From: Streptomyces sp. cf386
Lineage (GTDB): Bacteria > Actinomycetota > Actinomycetes > Streptomycetales > Streptomycetaceae
DNA length: 64,000 nt
Direction of reading: 5' to 3'
Assembly: GCF_900103585.1 (NCBI RefSeq)
Contig: NZ_FNHV01000004.1
Coordinates: forward strand, 434,001-498,000
The notes under the pieces were generated by a model that made no database searches, had not been told where the DNA came from, and saw only the letters and a program-made list of their open reading frames with translations. Numbering within the stretch: position 1 is the first letter of the stretch; each line of letters opens with the position of its first letter. Below, piece by piece: positions 34,385 to 42,948 of this stretch. The translations under genes were made by a program, and so were the position numbers.

Positions 34385-35220
34385 TGATCACCTTCGCGCC
34401 CAGATGAGGATGCCCGCGAGGTGGAGTGCGGCCTGATAGGCGATCGCGAGCTTGTCGGTTCGTGTGGCCAGGCCGCGCCACTGTTTGAGGCGGTTGATGC
34501 ACCGCTCGACGGTGTTCCGCTGCTTGTAGGCCTCGCTGTCGAAGACGGGCGGACGGCCACCGAGTCGGCCTCGCCTCAGGTGGTGGCCGACTTGGTCGGA
34601 CGGCTGCGGGATGACCGCACGGATCCCCCGGCGTCGCAGGTGGCTGCGGATGGCACGTGAGGAATACGCTCGGTCGCCCAGAACGGCCAGGGGCCGAGTC
34701 CGCGGCCTGCCCGGGCCCCTGCGGGGCACGCGGATGCGGGACATCACCGTCTCGAAGGCGGGCGCATCACCTGCCTGGGCTGCGGTCACGGTGAAGGCGA
34801 GAGGCCGTGCCTGGCCGTCAGCCGCCAGGTGGACCTTGGTGCTCAGCCCGCCCCGGGAGCGTCCGAGCGCGAGCTCGCCGTAGTGAACTGCCCCCTTTTG
34901 AATGCTCCGGCAGCGTGCTGGTGAGCCCGGACGACCGTGGAGCCCACCGACACCGTCCAATCGATGTCGTCGTCGGCGTCCGCCGCCGCCAGGACGCAGA
35001 CAGGATCATCTCCCACGTGCCGTCCACGGCCCATCTGATCGGCCGCTTGAGCGGTCTTGAACGAGCCGAGCTCGTCGGGAAGGTCCCGCCAGGGCGAGTT
35101 GGTGCGGTACTTCCACGCGATGGCCTCAAGAGTGCGGCGGTGGTCGGCCCACCGCCGCCCGCGGACCGGATCCGCCGGCATCAGCGGCACGATCCGGGTC
35201 CCACATCGCATCGGTGATCA
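34385..35220 (-). mobile_element. IS5-family element, decayed
   Basis: The sequence from about 35181 down to 34388 encodes an IS5-type (IS427-like two-frame) transposase. The N-terminal frame has RRTLEAIAWKYRTNSPWRDLPDELGSFK; a short piece (RWAVDGTWEMIL) is in another frame and the reading then returns, so there are at least two compensating frameshifts. The two main parts overlap at AAAAGGGGG (about 34891), a plausible slippery site. The later Asp (VLGDRAYSSRA) and Glu (NTVERCINRLKQWRG) are kept, but the first catalytic Asp in VDSTVVRAHQH is Gly (VGSTVVRAHQH). GGTGATCA at 35213 and its complement at 34385 flank the coding part. The element is very probably inactive. Confidence 0.8.
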
Positions 35221-35315
35221 CCAATCGGACAGACACATCCGATCAACTGACCAACCCATCAAAGAGGCACGCGCTAGGCCGGGGAGAAGATCCCGCACGC
35301 ACGGAATCCAGCGGG

Positions 35316-36368
35316 TCAGTTCACGGACAGGGACGGGGATGGGGACGGGGACAGGGACGGGCTCTGCGTGCGGTCCCGCACGATGATCTTGCCGATGTTG
35401 CGGCCGCGCAGCATGCCCAGGAACGCGTCCACAAGGTGCTCGAAGCCGTCGACCACCGTCTCGTCCAGCGCGAGTCGGCCGCTCCGCAGATGCGGTACCG
35501 CGAACTCGTACAACTCCTCCTGCACGGCCTGATGGTTGCGCACCAGGAAGCCCTCCATGCGGATGCTCTTCTCCACGATGTCCGCGTGGTCGAAGCGCGG
35601 CGGCGGTGCGTCGGGAGTGTTGTACTGGCTGATCGTGCCGACGCGGACGATGCGCCCGAACTCGCGAAGCGCTCCGACCGCCGCGGCCAGCTGCTCGCCG
35701 CCGACGTTGTCGACGAACACGTCGATGCCGTCCGGTGCGACCTTGCCGAGGAGGTCGGCGGCGGGCCCGTCGTGGTAGTCGAAGACGGCGTCGTAGCCGA
35801 CCTCCCGCGTGAGATGGTCGGCCTTCGCCGCCGAGCCCGCGCTGCCCACGAGCCTTCCGGCGCCGAGCAGCCGGGCGAACCGCCCGGTCGCCGTACCGAC
35901 CCCGCCTGCCGCGGCCGACACGAACAGGTCCTCGCCCTCCCGGAGTTGGGCGATCCGGGTCAGGCCCACATAGGCGGTCAGGCCGGTACCGCCGAGGATG
36001 CCCAAATACGCGGTCAGGGGCACCCCGTCGAAGCGGGGCAGCCGCCGGATCTCCTCAGGCGTGACCACCGAGTGCGTACGCCAGCCCTGCCGGTGGAACA
36101 CGATCTCGCCCTCGGCCAGCAGAGGCGAGTGCGAGGCGATGACCTGCCCGATGGTGCGGCCCTCCAAGGGTGCGTCCAGGGCGAAGCCGCCGGGCACGTC
36201 GTCCATCATCTCGCGGTGATAGGGGTCGACGGACCAGTAGAGGTTCTTCACCAGCGCGCTGCCCGCCGCGGGCTCGGGGAGAGAGGACTCGACGAAGGCG
36301 AAATGCTCGGCGGTGGGAAAGCCGTGCGGGCGGGTGATCTGGTGCACGGTGAGCGCGGTCTCGTTCAT
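35316..36368 (-). CDS. NADP-dependent MDR oxidoreductase (CurA/prostaglandin-reductase type)
   Basis: A 350-residue zinc-free medium-chain reductase. N-terminal YWSVDPYHREMMDD, TAYVGLTRIAQLREGEDLFVSAAAGGVG (nucleotide-binding loop AAGGVG) and VDNVGGEQL are typical of the NADPH-dependent alkenal/one reductases. The last 20 residues are a Ser-Pro run (SPSLSPSPSPSLS) encoded by a GGGACGGGGACA repeat at 35330-35365. It is divergent from a LysR gene 100 bases away, which probably regulates it. Likely role is reduction of an enone or quinone in the cytoplasm. Confidence 0.86.
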   Translation of the reverse strand: MNETALTVHQITRPHGFPTAEHFAFVESSLPEPAAGSALVKNLYWSVDPYHREMMDDVPGGFALDAPLEGRTIGQVIASHSPLLAEGEIVFHRQGWRTHSVVTPEEIRRLPRFDGVPLTAYLGILGGTGLTAYVGLTRIAQLREGEDLFVSAAAGGVGTATGRFARLLGAGRLVGSAGSAAKADHLTREVGYDAVFDYHDGPAADLLGKVAPDGIDVFVDNVGGEQLAAAVGALREFGRIVRVGTISQYNTPDAPPPRFDHADIVEKSIRMEGFLVRNHQAVQEELYEFAVPHLRSGRLALDETVVDGFEHLVDAFLGMLRGRNIGKIIVRDRTQSPSLSPSPSPSLSVN

Positions 36369-36469
36369 GAAACGGACCGTAGGGCGGGAATGCCCCTGGT
36401 GGGCAGCCGGTTGGGCTCATGTGACCCCCCGTTCCATGAGCATTTCTCATACACCGAGGTGAGCGCCCC

Positions 36470-37363
36470 GTGGCCCGTGCGACCGACTCCGATCTCGCCC
36501 CGCACGAGTTGCGCGTCCTGGTGGCGGTGGCCGATACCGGCGGCTTCTCGGCCGCGGCCGGGACACTAGGTCTGACGCAGTCCGCGGTCTCCCACTCGGT
36601 GCGCGGCAGCGAGCGCAAAGTCGGTGCCGTGCTGTTCGAACGAGGCCGCACCGGCGCCCGTCCCACTCCTGCCGGAGAGAAGGCCGTGACGCATGCGCGT
36701 CGCATCCTGCGCCTGCTGGACGTCCTGACCGCCGAGGCGCGCGGGGCGGCCAGATCCGACGCGGCGGAGGGACCGCTGCGGATCGCGGCCTTCCGCAGTG
36801 CGGCTCTCCACCTGCTGCCGCCCGTCCTCGAGCGACTGCGCGCCCGGCATCCCGGGATCCAGCCGCAGGTGCGGATCGTACGTGAGGTGGGGCGAGGCAC
36901 CGCGGGCGAAGTGGCCGACGGGAAGGCCGACCTGGGCATCGCCACGCTGGGCGGCTCCGTGCCGCTACCGTCCGGTCTCGTCGCCGGCGGACTCTTCGAG
37001 GAGCCGTATGCCCTGGTCTACGCGGCGGGTCAGGCCGCCCCGCGTTCGCTGCCGCTGGTCGACTGGGCCGAGAACTGCGGCTCGTACACCCGCGACTGGT
37101 GGGCGGCACAGGACTGGATCCCGAAGGCGACCATCGAAGCCGAGGACGACGGAGCGGTGCTTGCCCTGGTGAGCGGAGGGCAGGGGATGGCGATCATGCC
37201 CGCGCTCTCCTTGGCCGGAGCGCCGAACTCGGTCGACATCGCCGATCTCGGCCCCGAGCGCCCGACGCGCCAGATCGGCTATGTCACCACCGTCGAACTG
37301 GCGGGATCCGCCGTTGTGCGCGCCTTGGTGAGGGAACTGCGGGCCGTGGTGCCCGTGGCGTGA
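36470..37363 (+). CDS. LysR-family transcriptional regulator
   Basis: A 297-residue LysR-type regulator. The N-terminal winged helix reads LRVLVAVADTGGFSAAAGTLGLTQSAVSHSVRG, and the rest is the periplasmic-binding-like effector domain. GTG start at 36470 with GAGGTGAGCG upstream. The divergent arrangement with the MDR reductase gene is the classic LysR plan, with the operator in the 101-base gap. Confidence 0.9.
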   Translation: MARATDSDLAPHELRVLVAVADTGGFSAAAGTLGLTQSAVSHSVRGSERKVGAVLFERGRTGARPTPAGEKAVTHARRILRLLDVLTAEARGAARSDAAEGPLRIAAFRSAALHLLPPVLERLRARHPGIQPQVRIVREVGRGTAGEVADGKADLGIATLGGSVPLPSGLVAGGLFEEPYALVYAAGQAAPRSLPLVDWAENCGSYTRDWWAAQDWIPKATIEAEDDGAVLALVSGGQGMAIMPALSLAGAPNSVDIADLGPERPTRQIGYVTTVELAGSAVVRALVRELRAVVPVA

Positions 37364-37577
37364 GCGTTGTTGAGCGTGGGGTTTGATCAGGCCGGGGCGT
37401 CAGTGGTCGGCCGGTTCGTGGGCCGGGTGGCCCTGGAGGATTCCTCGTCACGGGCCGCCCTGGTGGCGTTGATGACGGGACGCGCGACGGCGCGGTCGTC
37501 GAGTGGCTGAACTATGCGCCGCTCCGCCCGGGGCTCGAAGGATTGATCGGCATGACGCCGCGGCTTAGCCTCACAGC

Positions 37578-37943
37578 ATGGTGCACAGCACGGCGGACGA
37601 CGTCGACGCCTATCTGGCCGAGGTGCCGGACGAGCGCAGGGCGGCCCTGGCGAGGCTGCGGGAGCTGTGCCGCGCGGAGCTGCGTGGCTTCAGCGAGGCC
37701 ATGGCGTACGGCATGCCGACCTACCAGCGCGACGGCGCGGCCGAGATCGCGTTCGCGAGCCAGAGGCATTACGTCTCCTTCTATCTGATGCGCGGCGATG
37801 TCCGGGACGCGTTCCAGGAACGGCTGGCCGGACAGGACATGGGCAAGGGCTGCCTGCGTTTCCGCAGACCCGAGAAGATCGATTTCGACCTGGTGAGGGA
37901 TCTGCTGCGCGCCACCGCGGCCGACCGGGAACAGGCCTGCTGA
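37578..37943 (+). CDS. DUF1801 (YdhG-like) protein
   Basis: A 121-residue protein of the DUF1801 family. EAMAYGMPTYQRDG, IAFASQRHYVSFYLM and the C-terminal MGKGCLRFRRPEKIDFDLVRDLL are characteristic. Function is unknown; relatives have been suggested to handle iron or act as small chaperones. It is convergent with the MarR gene with 32 bases between, and the 214 bases before it show no clear promoter. Confidence 0.8.
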   Translation: MVHSTADDVDAYLAEVPDERRAALARLRELCRAELRGFSEAMAYGMPTYQRDGAAEIAFASQRHYVSFYLMRGDVRDAFQERLAGQDMGKGCLRFRRPEKIDFDLVRDLLRATAADREQAC

Positions 37944-37975
37944 GTTCCCTCCCGGGCGTCGTCGGTTGTCAGTCG

Positions 37976-38554
37976 TCAGTCGCGGTCTGCCGTCACCGCA
38001 CCGACTGCGGAACGGCCATCGTGGTCCGTGTCGTTCGCGTCCGCCGTGTCCTCCGCGTTCCTCGGCCAGGGACGCCCGGTGATGCGTTCGATGTCCGTGT
38101 TGAACTGCCGTAGGTCCGCGATGAACCGGTCCAGACGGTCGGGCGTCCAGTCGGCCACGACCGTGGACAGGCCGGTGACGATTCCCTCCCGCTGCTCCGA
38201 CAGGAGCCTGACGCCCTCCTCGGTGATGCGGAACTTGCGTGCCACGCCGCCGGCCGGGTCGAGCGCGCGCTCCACCAGCCCGTTGCGCAGCAGGGCCGAG
38301 GTCTGTCGGGTGAACGTGGACGCGGCGAGTCCGAAGGCCTCGACGAAGTCCGGGATGGACATCGGGCCCTGGGTCTCGATCCTGTTGAGGAGCACGTAGG
38401 CGCTCTGGTCCAGCGGGTCCCCGCCGCGTGGGCCCCGGGGCGCCCTCATCTCCTTGTGGCGGGTCAGGATCAGCAGTTCCCGCTCGATACGCTCCGCCGC
38501 CTCTCGGGCGTCCACGCCGATCTCCTTCCCGGCCGCAAGGGCCAAGTTCCCCAA
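37976..38554 (-). CDS. MarR-family transcriptional regulator
   Basis: A 192-residue MarR-type repressor. The winged helix runs about residues 50-115 (SIPDFVEAFGLAASTFTRQTSALLRNGLVERALDP, REFRITEEG-like KFRITEEGVRLL). An acidic Asp-rich C-terminal tail is extra. It is divergent from a P450-ferredoxin pair, and a perfect palindrome in the gap is the likely operator. Confidence 0.88.
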   Translation of the reverse strand: MGNLALAAGKEIGVDAREAAERIERELLILTRHKEMRAPRGPRGGDPLDQSAYVLLNRIETQGPMSIPDFVEAFGLAASTFTRQTSALLRNGLVERALDPAGGVARKFRITEEGVRLLSEQREGIVTGLSTVVADWTPDRLDRFIADLRQFNTDIERITGRPWPRNAEDTADANDTDHDGRSAVGAVTADRD

Positions 38555-38616
38555 ATCCCCGAGCCCGCAGGTCCCTGAGGCACCACCCTACGGTGAGATT
38601 GCGCCATACGCGGAAA

Positions 38617-38661
38617 GTGCATCATGCACTCTTGATGCATGATGCACAACGTGCGTAACGT
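38617..38661. promoter_or_regulatory. MarR-type palindromic operator over the P450 promoter
   Basis: GTGCATCATGCA (38617-38628), a 7-base spacer and TGCATGATGCAC (38636-38647) form a perfect 12-bp inverted repeat. TTGATG (38632-38637) with an 18-base spacer to TAACGT (38656-38661) makes a reasonable promoter for the P450 gene, so the palindrome covers its -35 box. A bound MarR protein would block the P450 promoter and probably its own. Confidence 0.75.
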
Positions 38662-38726
38662 GCGGTGCTGTGAACGCTTCCGCGTCGCTCACCCACCTCC
38701 CGCCCCCCCACGCAAGGTGATGCAAG

Positions 38727-39941
38727 ATGCGCGAGAACGACCTTCTCCGGCTGCCACTGCCCAGCGACAACCCCTTGGAGCCGCCGGCCGAATGGGAGCA
38801 ACTGCGCCGCCAGTGCCCCGTGACCACGGTTGAACTCCCCAGCGGTGACAAGGCGACCTATCTGACCCGCTACGGCCACGTCAAAGCCCTGCTGTCAGAC
38901 GCCCGCTTCGTCCGCCCGACCGCCGAGGACGGCGCCGCCCGCATCGCCCCCGAGGGAGCGGGCGGCCCCGCCGCCGACGGCAGCACCACCCTGGCCCTGC
39001 CCGACCGTGGCGAACCGCACCTCAAGTGGCGGCGGCAGGTGGGCAAGTACTTCACCGCCCGGCGCATGACGGCACTGCGCCCGGGCATGGTGCGGACCGC
39101 AGAAAGCCTCGTCGACGACATGGTCCGCGGCGGACAGCCCGCCGACCTCAAGGCCGGCCTCGGCTTCCCGCTGCCCGTCTACGTCATCTGCGACATCCTG
39201 GGCGTCCCCGCCGGGGACCGGGACCGTTTCTCGCACTGGTCCGACGCCTTCCTCAACGTGAGCCGCTACTCCGGCGACCAGACCCGGGCGGCTTACACCG
39301 AGTACGCCGATTACATGTCCGCGCACATCGCGGCGACGCGCGCCGAGCCCGGCGACGACCTGATCAGCATGGTGATCAGGGACGGCGAGGAGGAGGGTCA
39401 AGGGCTCACCGACGACGAACTGCTCGGCACCGCCATGGGCCTGCTGGTCGCCGGGCACGAGACCACCGCCAACATGATCGGCAAGATGGTCGCGATGCTG
39501 CTCGCCGACCGGACCCGCTGGGAGCGACTGCTCGCCGACCCCACCCTGGTGCGCACCGCGGTCGACGAGGCGCTGCGCTTCGACGCCAACCTCGGCTTCG
39601 GACTACGGCGTTATCTCACCGAGGACGTCGAGATCGACGGCGAGGTGCTGCCCGGCGGCACGACCGTCGTGTGCAGCATGCCGTCCGCCAACCGGGACGA
39701 GCAGGTCTTCACCGACGCGGACGACATGGTGCTGTCCCGGTCCCCGAACCCCCATCTGACGTTCGGCGTCGGACCGCACTCGTGCCTCGGGCAGAGCCTG
39801 GCCCGCACCGAATTGCAGGTCACCCTCGACGTCCTCCTCCGCAAGCTGCCGACCCTTCAACTGGCCGTACCCATCGATGAGTTGCGACGTGTGGAGGGAC
39901 TCCTCGTCGGCGGACTGCGCATGGTGCCCGTGCGGTGGTGA
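38727..39941 (+). CDS. Cytochrome P450
   Basis: A 404-residue bacterial class I P450. The I-helix motif is LLVAGHETTANM, the ExxR of the K-helix is EALR, and the heme loop FGVGPHSCLGQSLAR places the axial Cys at residue 353. The ATG at 38727 gives the expected CYP105/107-like N terminus (LPLPSDNPLEPP). A ferredoxin gene follows 49 bases later and is the natural electron donor. The substrate is unknown; the MarR operator implies induction by a small aromatic or xenobiotic compound. Confidence 0.92.
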   Translation: MRENDLLRLPLPSDNPLEPPAEWEQLRRQCPVTTVELPSGDKATYLTRYGHVKALLSDARFVRPTAEDGAARIAPEGAGGPAADGSTTLALPDRGEPHLKWRRQVGKYFTARRMTALRPGMVRTAESLVDDMVRGGQPADLKAGLGFPLPVYVICDILGVPAGDRDRFSHWSDAFLNVSRYSGDQTRAAYTEYADYMSAHIAATRAEPGDDLISMVIRDGEEEGQGLTDDELLGTAMGLLVAGHETTANMIGKMVAMLLADRTRWERLLADPTLVRTAVDEALRFDANLGFGLRRYLTEDVEIDGEVLPGGTTVVCSMPSANRDEQVFTDADDMVLSRSPNPHLTFGVGPHSCLGQSLARTELQVTLDVLLRKLPTLQLAVPIDELRRVEGLLVGGLRMVPVRW

Positions 39942-39990
39942 CGGCTCCCGGGAGAGGAAGAAAGGCAAGGAAGGAAGAAGGGCAACGGAC

Positions 39991-40188
39991 GTGAAAGTCA
40001 ATGTGGACCAGGGCCGCTGCTGCGGCGCCGGCCAGTGTGTGCTGATCGCACCCGAGGTCTTCGACCAGCGTGACGACGACGGAATCGTCACCCTCCTGGA
40101 AGTGAGCCCCGCCGCGGACGTGCACGCAGCTGTCCGCGAGGCCGCCGCAGTGTGCCCCGCGGCGGCGATCACCATCGACGACAAGTAA
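39991..40188 (+). CDS. [3Fe-4S] ferredoxin
   Basis: A 65-residue ferredoxin. Cysteines CCGAGQC and the later CPAAAI give the C-x5-C...CP pattern of single-cluster 3Fe-4S ferredoxins that serve Streptomyces P450s. The GTG at 39991 (VKVNVDQGRCCG) was chosen to match the family N terminus, with GGAAGAAGG upstream; the frame is open further 5' through the end of the P450 gene. Confidence 0.9.
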   Translation: MKVNVDQGRCCGAGQCVLIAPEVFDQRDDDGIVTLLEVSPAADVHAAVREAAAVCPAAAITIDDK

Positions 40189-40241
40189 GAAAAATTCGGC
40201 TGCTTCGACCAGGCCCGGTTCCCTAGACTCACCACGCAATC

Positions 40242-40269
40242 ACGCGCCGCCCACCACTCGGCGGCGCGT
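40242..40269 (+). terminator. Hairpin terminator after P450-ferredoxin
   Basis: A perfect 10-bp stem ACGCGCCGCC / GGCGGCGCGT with an 8-base loop, 54 bases after the ferredoxin stop. It separates the P450 operon from the EF-G paralogue. Confidence 0.7.
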
Positions 40270-40298
40270 CGTCGTGACGAGCAGAGGGGAGCCGGGCC

Positions 40299-40415
40299 GT
40301 GCGTGACCGCACCGCTGTCGTCGTCTCCCTCTGCCGGTACGAGGTGATCCTGGTGTCCTCGTCCGCCCGGTGCCCGCTGCGCGGCCGGTACCGGATGCCC
40401 GTGACGAACGCCTGA
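40299..40415 (+). CDS. Possible leader peptide before the EF-G paralogue
   Basis: A 38-codon open frame begins with GTG at 40299, has a good ribosome site (GAGGGGAG, seven bases upstream) and ends at 40415, 162 bases before the EF-G-like gene. The peptide (MRDRTAVVVSLCRYEVILVS...) is rich in Val, Arg and Ser and ends PVTNA. Genes for ribosomal-protection or translation factors are sometimes controlled by translation of such leaders. No mutually exclusive hairpins were worked out. The rest of the 389-bp gap 40189-40577 shows only the terminator. Confidence 0.3.
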   Translation: MRDRTAVVVSLCRYEVILVSSSARCPLRGRYRMPVTNA

Positions 40416-40577
40416 GAGCGCCCTCGCGCCCCGAGTACATCAACGCACCTTCCGTAGCTCCCCTCTGACGGGACGGCAGGCGGAAGGCCGTGCTCGCGTG
40501 CGCCTTGTGCACGCCGGTGTCGTCCGGGAATCGCGCTGACCCGTTCCGCTTCCGGATCATCCGAAAGGCCAAGGGCC

Positions 40578-42680
40578 GTGCGCACCAACCTCAACACCAA
40601 TCACAGCAATCTCAGCACCAGCCTCAACACCCCCCTCGCCGTCGTCCGAAACCTCGGCATCCTCGCCCACGTCGACGCCGGCAAGACCACCGTCACCGAA
40701 CGGATCCTGTACGCCACCGGGACCACGCACAAACGCGGCGAGGTCCACGACGGCACCACCATCACCGACTTCGACCCACAGGAGCGCGATCGCGGCATCA
40801 CCATCTTCGCGGCGGCGGTCAGCTGCGCCTGGGACGGTCACCGGATCAACCTCATCGACACCCCCGGGCACGTCGACTTCGCCGACGAGGTGGAGCGTTC
40901 GTTGCGCGTCCTCGACGGAGCGATCGCGGTGTTCGACGCCGTCGCGGGCGTCGAGCCGCAGAGCGAGTCGGTGTGGCGGCAGGCCGACCGGCACGGCGTG
41001 CCGAGGATCGCGTTCGTCAACAAGATGGACCGTGTAGGGGCCGACCTCGACGCAGCGGTCGCCTCGATCCGGGAACGGCTGCATCCGGCGCCGCTGGTCG
41101 TGCAGTTGCCCATCGGTGCCGAGGACGGTTTTTGCGGCGTAGTGGATCTCGTACGCATGCGGGCGCTGCTGTGGGCCGACGGCGCCGAGACGGTCGTAGA
41201 AGAACCGGTGCCGCAGCACATCCGCGAGGAGGCGCAGCGGCGTCGGCGGCTGCTGGAGGAGGCCGTGGCCGAACTGCACGCCGGGGCGCTGGAGGAGTTC
41301 TGCGCGCGGTCGACGATCGCGCCGGAGACCCTCGTCACCGCCCTGCGCGACCTGACCCGCACGGGCGACGGCGTGGTCGTGCTGTGCGGCTCGGCCTACC
41401 GCAACCGGGGGATCGAGCCGCTGCTCGACGCGGTCGTGGCGTACCTGCCCTCGCCGCTCGACGTGCCGGCCGTACGTGGCCTGCGCGACGGCGCCGACGA
41501 GGAGCGGTCCGCCGATCCGCAGGCTCCGTTCGCGGCACTGGCGTTCAAGGTGAGCGCCACCCCGACCGGGCGGCTGACCTACCTGCGGGTGTACTCGGGA
41601 ACGATCGAGAAGGGAGACACGGTGTACGACGCCGGCGCGCGGCGCACCGAGCGGATCGGGCGGATCCTGCGGGTCCAGGCCGACCGTCACGCCCAGGTGG
41701 ACCGGGCGGTCGCCGGGGACATCGTGGCCGTGGTCGGCCTGAAGTCGGCCCGTCCGGGCTCCACCCTGTGCGCACCGGACGCCCCGCTCGTCCTCGAACC
41801 GCCCAGTGTGGCCGACCCGGTGGTGTCCGTGGCGGTCGAGGCGCGCAGGTCCACCGACACCGACCGGCTGGCCTCCGCGCTGGGGCGGCTGGCCGAGGAG
41901 GACCCGTCGCTGGTCGTGCGGACCGACGCCGAGACGGGGCAGACGGTGCTGTCCGGCATGGGTGAACTGCATCTGGAGGTGGCGGTGGAGAAGATCCGTA
42001 GGGACATCGGGCTGGAGGTCAACGTCGGTCGTCCCCGGGTGTCCTACCGGGAGACGGTCGGCCGCGGGGTGTCCGGCTTCGTCTTCCGGCACGTCAAACA
42101 GGACGGCGGGGCAGGGCAGTTCGCACACGTCGTCCTGGACGTGGAGCCGCTGGAAACGGAAGCCGGCTTCGAGTTCCGCTCGGCCGTCGTCGGCGGTCGC
42201 GTTCCGCAGGAGTACGTCCGTGCCGTCGAGGCCGGCTGCCGGGACGCCCTCGCCGAAGGCCCGCTCGGCGGCCACCCGGTGACCGGGCTGCGCGTCACCC
42301 TCACCGACGGGGCGACCCACGTGAAGGACTCCTCCGACACGGCCTTCCGCACCGCCGGTCGCCTCGGCCTCCGCGATGCCCTGCGCACCTGCGCGATGGT
42401 CCTGCTGGAGCCGGTGGTCGAGGTCACGGTCACCGTGCCCGAGGACGCGGTCGGCGGCGTGCTCGGCGACCTCGCGGCGCGACGGGGCCGAGTGACCGGC
42501 TCGACCACGCGCGCGGGCGCGGCGATCGTCACGGCCACCGTGCCGCTGGCGGAACTGTTCGGCTATGCGACGAGGTTGCGCAGCCGTACCCAGGGCCGCG
42601 GCAGCTTCACGTCCCGGCCGACCGGGTACGCACCGGCGCCGGCAGCGGCTGCGGCGCCGATGACGTCGGCGTTGCGGTAG
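40578..42680 (+). CDS. Elongation factor G paralogue (EF-G2-like GTPase)
   Basis: A 700-residue translational GTPase. G1 is AHVDAGKTT, the switch I region ERDRGITI, G3 DTPGHVDF and G4 NKMD; domains II-V follow, ending with [16 protein letters not shown]. It is shorter and more divergent than a housekeeping EF-G and has an Asn/Thr/Ser-rich N-terminal extension of about 20 residues. It stands alone, not next to rpsL/rpsG/tuf, so it is a second EF-G, possibly for stress or for protection of ribosomes from an antibiotic (fusidic acid or tetracycline type). Which of these applies cannot be told from sequence. Confidence 0.88.
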   Translation: MRTNLNTNHSNLSTSLNTPLAVVRNLGILAHVDAGKTTVTERILYATGTTHKRGEVHDGTTITDFDPQERDRGITIFAAAVSCAWDGHRINLIDTPGHVDFADEVERSLRVLDGAIAVFDAVAGVEPQSESVWRQADRHGVPRIAFVNKMDRVGADLDAAVASIRERLHPAPLVVQLPIGAEDGFCGVVDLVRMRALLWADGAETVVEEPVPQHIREEAQRRRRLLEEAVAELHAGALEEFCARSTIAPETLVTALRDLTRTGDGVVVLCGSAYRNRGIEPLLDAVVAYLPSPLDVPAVRGLRDGADEERSADPQAPFAALAFKVSATPTGRLTYLRVYSGTIEKGDTVYDAGARRTERIGRILRVQADRHAQVDRAVAGDIVAVVGLKSARPGSTLCAPDAPLVLEPPSVADPVVSVAVEARRSTDTDRLASALGRLAEEDPSLVVRTDAETGQTVLSGMGELHLEVAVEKIRRDIGLEVNVGRPRVSYRETVGRGVSGFVFRHVKQDGGAGQFAHVVLDVEPLETEAGFEFRSAVVGGRVPQEYVRAVEAGCRDALAEGPLGGHPVTGLRVTLTDGATHVKDSSDTAFRTAGRLGLRDALRTCAMVLLEPVVEVTVTVPEDAVGGVLGDLAARRGRVTGSTTRAGAAIVTATVPLAELFGYATRLRSRTQGRGSFTSRPTGYAPAPAAAAAPMTSALR

Positions 42681-42700
42681 GACGTCGGCGTTGCGGTAGG
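42662..42700 (+). repeat. 19-bp tandem duplication across the EF-G stop codon
   Basis: GACGTCGGCGTTGCGGTAG occurs at 42662-42680 and again directly at 42681-42699. The first copy contains the stop codon TAG, so the duplication does not change the protein. Confidence 0.85.
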
Positions 42701-42720
42701 GCGACGGCGTAGCGGTGGAG

Positions 42721-42753
42721 AGGGCAGGGCCCATCGAGGAACAGGCCCGCCCT
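42721..42753 (+). terminator. Probable terminator after EF-G paralogue
   Basis: AGGGCAGGGCCC and GGCCCGCCCT can pair with one bulged base around an 11-base loop, followed by a C-rich run. It lies 41 bases after the EF-G stop. Confidence 0.5.
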
Positions 42754-42828
42754 CCCCCCACAGCTAGCCCCTCCACAGGTGGCCCCCTCCACAGGCGGCC
42801 CTTTCCCGAAGCCGGGAGGGGGCCGCCC

Positions 42829-42935
42829 CTCGGAAGGTGTGTCAAAACTCGGAAGGTGTGTCAGAACCCTTGACGCATCCGCCCCCTGAGGCTTAACTCA
42901 CGCTCTAAATTAAGTAGTGACGCACTTCCCGGAAG
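42829..42935 (+). promoter_or_regulatory. Promoter and repeats upstream of the beta-glucoside operon
   Basis: Two tandem 19-bp copies of CTCGGAAGGTGTGTCA[AG]AA lie at 42829 and 42848. Directly after them TTGACG (42870-42875), a 17-base spacer and TTAACT (42893-42898) form a good vegetative promoter. CTTAA (42892) and TTAAG (42910) form an inverted repeat over the -10 region, and CTTCCCGGAAG at 42925 is a short palindrome near the ribosome site. The repeats are candidate regulator sites; no regulator gene is in the operon. Confidence 0.65.
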
Positions 42936-42948
42936 GGCCACCAGGAGC

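Noticed and set aside
31900..35300. An integrated element with tRNA attachment sites
   Set aside because: No integrase gene and no second copy of the tRNA 3' end was found; only IS debris is visible.
37364..37577. Small gene between LysR and DUF1801
   Set aside because: The frame (ASVVGRFVGRVALEDSS) is short, matches nothing and has no start signal; possibly decayed coding DNA.
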